Source: Aminithiophilus ramosus (GTDB lineage: Bacteria; Synergistota; Synergistia; Synergistales; Aminithiophilaceae). From it: 64,000 nt of DNA. Position 1 is the stretch's first letter; each line of letters starts with the position of its first letter. The notes under the pieces are model-generated. The model was not told where the DNA came from, made no database searches, and saw only the letters and a program-made list of their open reading frames with translations. The stretch is taken from positions 310,001 to 374,000 of the forward strand of contig NZ_CP072943.1 in NCBI RefSeq assembly GCF_018069705.1. The letters run 5' to 3'. Positions 61,750-64,000 of the stretch are shown piece by piece. The position numbers were made by a program, and so were the translations under genes.

Positions 61750-63013
61750 TCAGTCCCTTTCGCCGCCTCCGAGGGCTCTCTGTCCCCGGAGAAACCACCC
61801 CTTGCCCTCGACGATCCGCGAGATGAGCAGGGAGGAGCAGGTGTCGCCCGTGGCATTGACCATCGTGGCCGCGGGATCGACGAGAAAGCCGATGGTGGCC
61901 ACGATGGGGAAGGCCTCGGGGGGGAAGCCGTAGAGGCTGACGATGAGCATTTCGCCGACCAGTCCGCCGCCGGGAATTCCTGAGAGGACGACGCCGCTCA
62001 GGACGGCGACGGCCACGGCGCTGGCGTAGGTGCCGACGCCGGCAAAGGGCATGTTGAAGATGCCGAAAAGGAAGGCGATCTTGAGGATCCCGCTCAGGCA
62101 GGAACCTTCCATGTGGGCCGTGGCCCCGATGGGAAGGACCATCTCGCGGATGTCGGCGGGAATGCCCATGCGGGCCGCCGCCGCGAGGTTGACGGGCAGC
62201 GTGGCCGTGCTGCTCTGAGTCCCCAGGGCCGTTACGGCGGGGGGGATGATGTTCTTCCAGAAAAGGGCAAGACCTTTGCCCTCGGTGGCGATCCAGGCGT
62301 AGAGGGTGAAGGCGATGAAAAAGTAGCCGAAGGTGACGACGTGGTAGACGACCATGGAGCGCATGTAGGCGCCGAGGAGATTGGGGCCGAAGTCGCCGAC
62401 GAGGGCGGCGAAGTAGGCCGCCAAGCCTATGGGAGCGTAGTACATGACGATTCTGACGAGATTGAGCATGGCGTCGGCGGCGACGGCAATGGCCCGCGAG
62501 AGGGGGCGGGCCCGCTCTCCCAGCATCTGGAGGCTGACGCCGAAAAGAAGGGAGAAGAGGATCAGCGGCAGCATGTGACGCCGCGAGAGGAGGTCCTGGA
62601 AGTCGCTGACGGTGAAGGCCTTGACGATTTGGTCGGCCGTGCTGAGGGGCTGGAACTCCTCGGGGGCCGTCAGGGCCAACGCCGTTCCCGCTGCGGGAGG
62701 ATAGAGCTTGACGGTGACGAGCATGAGGAGGGCGGCGATGGCGCCGGTGACGAGAAAGACCGCGACGAGGGCGCCCATGACGCGGCCGAGACGGCTCATG
62801 GAGGCCATGTTGGCCACGGCGCTGCAGATGGTGGTGAAGACGAGGGGGACGACGATCATGAACAGGGCGTTCAGAAAGAGGTCTCCCAGGGGTTTGAAGA
62901 CGAGGGCCTCCTTGCCCATGGCGAGCCCCAGAAGGGAACCGCCGACGATGGCGGCCGGCGAGGATAATCGGAAAGCGGTAGGTCTTCCACAGGCTGTTGC
63001 GGGTCTCAGTCAT
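61750..63013 (-). pseudogene. Second DAACS symporter, frameshifted near its N-terminus
   Basis: The frame from 62919 to 61750 (389 residues) carries the DAACS core: SSTATLPVNLAAAARMG and LPIGATAHMEGSCL. The true start should be ATG 63013 (GAGGAGGCAGGAG upstream), giving MTETRNSLWKTYRFPIILA, which continues in the core frame as AIVGGSLLGLAMGKEAL only if one base is removed near 62953-62959. As written the first membrane helix is split. Restart at ATG 62919 would lack that helix. Recent decay or a sequencing error are both possible. The substrate is probably glutamate/aspartate-like. Confidence 0.7.
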
Positions 63014-63310
63014 TCTCCTGCCTCCTCAGGTATTGTCGATAAAAGGTCTCTTCGTCCTCCTTGGCGGTGTTCGGGGCCTCGTCGGCTCAGCCTTTCCCTC
63101 CCGCCGGGCTCTGCCTTTTCACCTCCTTCCGTATAAGGGGCCTGTCGGCCAGGCCCGCCGGAGGCCTGCCTGGCCGAGGTCTTCTCCTCTGCCGATTCGC
63201 ATCATAAAATCAGAGACCGTTTTTCTGCAAGTCCTTTCTCCTTGCGGCGACGGGAGAACCGTCATCGGTCGCGCCCGCTTTACGGAGGGTCATCGTTTCC
63301 CACGTCGAAC
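63014..63310. other. Intergenic region upstream of the frameshifted symporter
   Basis: No convincing coding frame or RNA gene is visible. It should hold the symporter promoter on the minus strand, which I could not pin down. Confidence 0.4.
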
Positions 63311-63355
63311 GTCAGAGGCCGAAGGGGACGCCTGGCGTCCCTTTCGGCCTCTGAC
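63311..63355. terminator. Hairpin after ybjQ
   Basis: Arms 63311-63330 and 63336-63355 pair over 20 bases with one wobble and a 5-base loop. It follows the ybjQ stop on the minus strand by about 43 bases and has no T tract. Confidence 0.6.
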
Positions 63356-63397
63356 TCGGTGAGACTCTTCCGCGGCACGGTTCGAGGAGGCCCTCCC

Positions 63398-63727
63398 TCA
63401 GAGCGTCTCCAGCCTGACGGCCGTTCCGCAGACGGTGACCATCAGCATGTTCTGGCCGTTGCTGCCGATGACCTCGTAGTTGACGAGCATGCCGACGACG
63501 GCGTCAGCTCCCAACGCCGAGGCCCTCGCCTCCATCTCGGCCAGAGCCTTGTCGCGGGCTCTCTGGAGCTCTTCCTCGTAGGCTCCCGAGCGGCCGCCGA
63601 AGAAATTCGTCAGCCCAGCCTTGAAATCCTTGAAAAAATTGGCTCCCACGATCACTTCGCCGAAGGCGATGCCCAGATAGCGGCCGATCTTCTTCCCCTC
63701 GACGGCGTGCGTCGTCGTCACGATCAC
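63398..63727 (-). CDS. ybjQ: YbjQ-family (UPF0145) protein
   Basis: The 109-residue protein opens MIVTTTHAVEGKKIGRYLGI, split as VTTTHAVEGKKIGRYLG, with GEVIVGANFFKDFKAGLTNFFGGRSGAYE, split as GEVIVGANFF and FFGGRSGAYE, the family's hallmark, and ends GSNGQNMLMVTVCGTAV. Members form pentamers and are of unknown role, some tied to heavy-metal or phage functions. The start is GTG 63727 with GGGGAGA about eight bases before it. Confidence 0.92.
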   Translation of the reverse strand: MIVTTTHAVEGKKIGRYLGIAFGEVIVGANFFKDFKAGLTNFFGGRSGAYEEELQRARDKALAEMEARASALGADAVVGMLVNYEVIGSNGQNMLMVTVCGTAVRLETL

Positions 63728-63948
63728 GATGGTTTCTCCCCTTCCATGAGGGGGGCCTTCTTTTCGAGCCCCTTCTCCTCCCGTCGAGAATACGCCTCCC
63801 GCCCCTCTCCGATCAAGGAAGGGCCTTTCCAGGTCGGGGCGGTGACCTTCAAGAGACGGACTGTCGTCCGACGCGCCGGGGTGACATTTTCCCTGTCCTC
63901 TTCACGAGTGACAATACCATTGTCCGGCGACAAGGGGAGAAATTTCAG

Positions 63949-63977
63949 TTGACAAGGGGAATGGAAGTCTCTATAAT
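63949..63977 (+). promoter_or_regulatory. Consensus sigma-70 promoter reading out of the right edge
   Basis: TTGACA (63949-63954) and TATAAT (63972-63977) match both consensus boxes exactly with the ideal 17-base spacer. Such a strong site commonly drives a stable RNA or a highly expressed operon, which must lie beyond the window. Confidence 0.85.
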
Positions 63978-64000
63978 CCCCGAACAAGTGGGGAAAGAAG

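Noticed and set aside
63724..63987. 87-codon minus-strand frame at the right edge
   Set aside because: It would start inside the -10 side of the consensus promoter with a TTG, has no ribosome site and no recognisable product.

Overview
The window is GC-rich bacterial DNA. The mix of genes (anaerobic purine and selenium-associated catabolism, amino-acid and peptide uptake, arginine/methylarginine hydrolases, a diaminopentanoate-dehydrogenase-like enzyme) fits an amino-acid-fermenting anaerobe. My best guess is a member of Synergistota, but this rests on gene content and style only, as there is no rRNA or other marker here.

Layout, left to right. (1) 1-5.8 kb, minus strand: start of a type I-E CRISPR-cas operon (cas3, cse1, cse2, cas7, the last cut by the window edge) with a good promoter and a palindrome over its -10. 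(2) 6.0-27.2 kb, plus strand: a long purine-catabolism cluster (ygeX, ssnA, ygfK, ygeY, ygeW, a purine-type deaminase, an NCS2 purine permease, a hydantoinase and three molybdenum-hydroxylase polypeptides), closed by a strong terminator. Inside it sits a translationally coupled three-gene cassette: a HEPN-like small protein, a ParA-like ATPase with KGGVGR in its P-loop, and a second P-loop NTPase. This is a candidate for an undescribed conflict or sensing system. (3) 27.4-32.4 kb: an arginine/methylarginine locus (two DDAH-family hydrolases, RocB-type peptidase, AGCS symporter) ending at a large hairpin, then an Lrp regulator and a methyltransferase on the other strand. (4) 34.1-41.5 kb: marR-MATE operon with a clear operator, a DAACS symporter, and a diguanylate cyclase coupled to YcjX/YcjF-like genes. 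(5) 41.6-43.7 kb: a strikingly AT-rich island with two GNAT genes (one broken by an amber codon) and a methyltransferase.

(6) 43.8-52.5 kb, minus strand: an eight-gene iclR-led peptide uptake and hydrolysis operon (IclR, M20 amidohydrolase, M19 dipeptidase, DppB/C/D/F, substrate-binding protein). (7) 52.9-54.2 kb: a metQ-like gene behind a promoter, a 29-codon leader peptide containing MMMCMM, and an intrinsic terminator. This is the architecture of a ribosome-mediated methionine attenuator and is the clearest regulatory novelty here. (8) 54.4-57.5 kb: a REC-PAS-GAF regulator overlapping a FapA-like (DUF342) gene whose 5' end is out of frame at a C8 tract. (9) 57.8-59.8 kb: a DapB-like dehydrogenase behind a 19-bp-spacer MerR-type promoter, next to its likely MerR regulator. 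(10) 60-64 kb: a DUF1254/DUF1214 lipoprotein, a frameshifted DAACS symporter, a YbjQ protein, and a consensus promoter firing out of the right edge.

Three genes carry apparent disabling changes (amber in a GNAT, frame breaks in the FapA-like and second DAACS genes). Each could be real decay or phase variation, or an assembly error. I cannot tell these apart from sequence alone.
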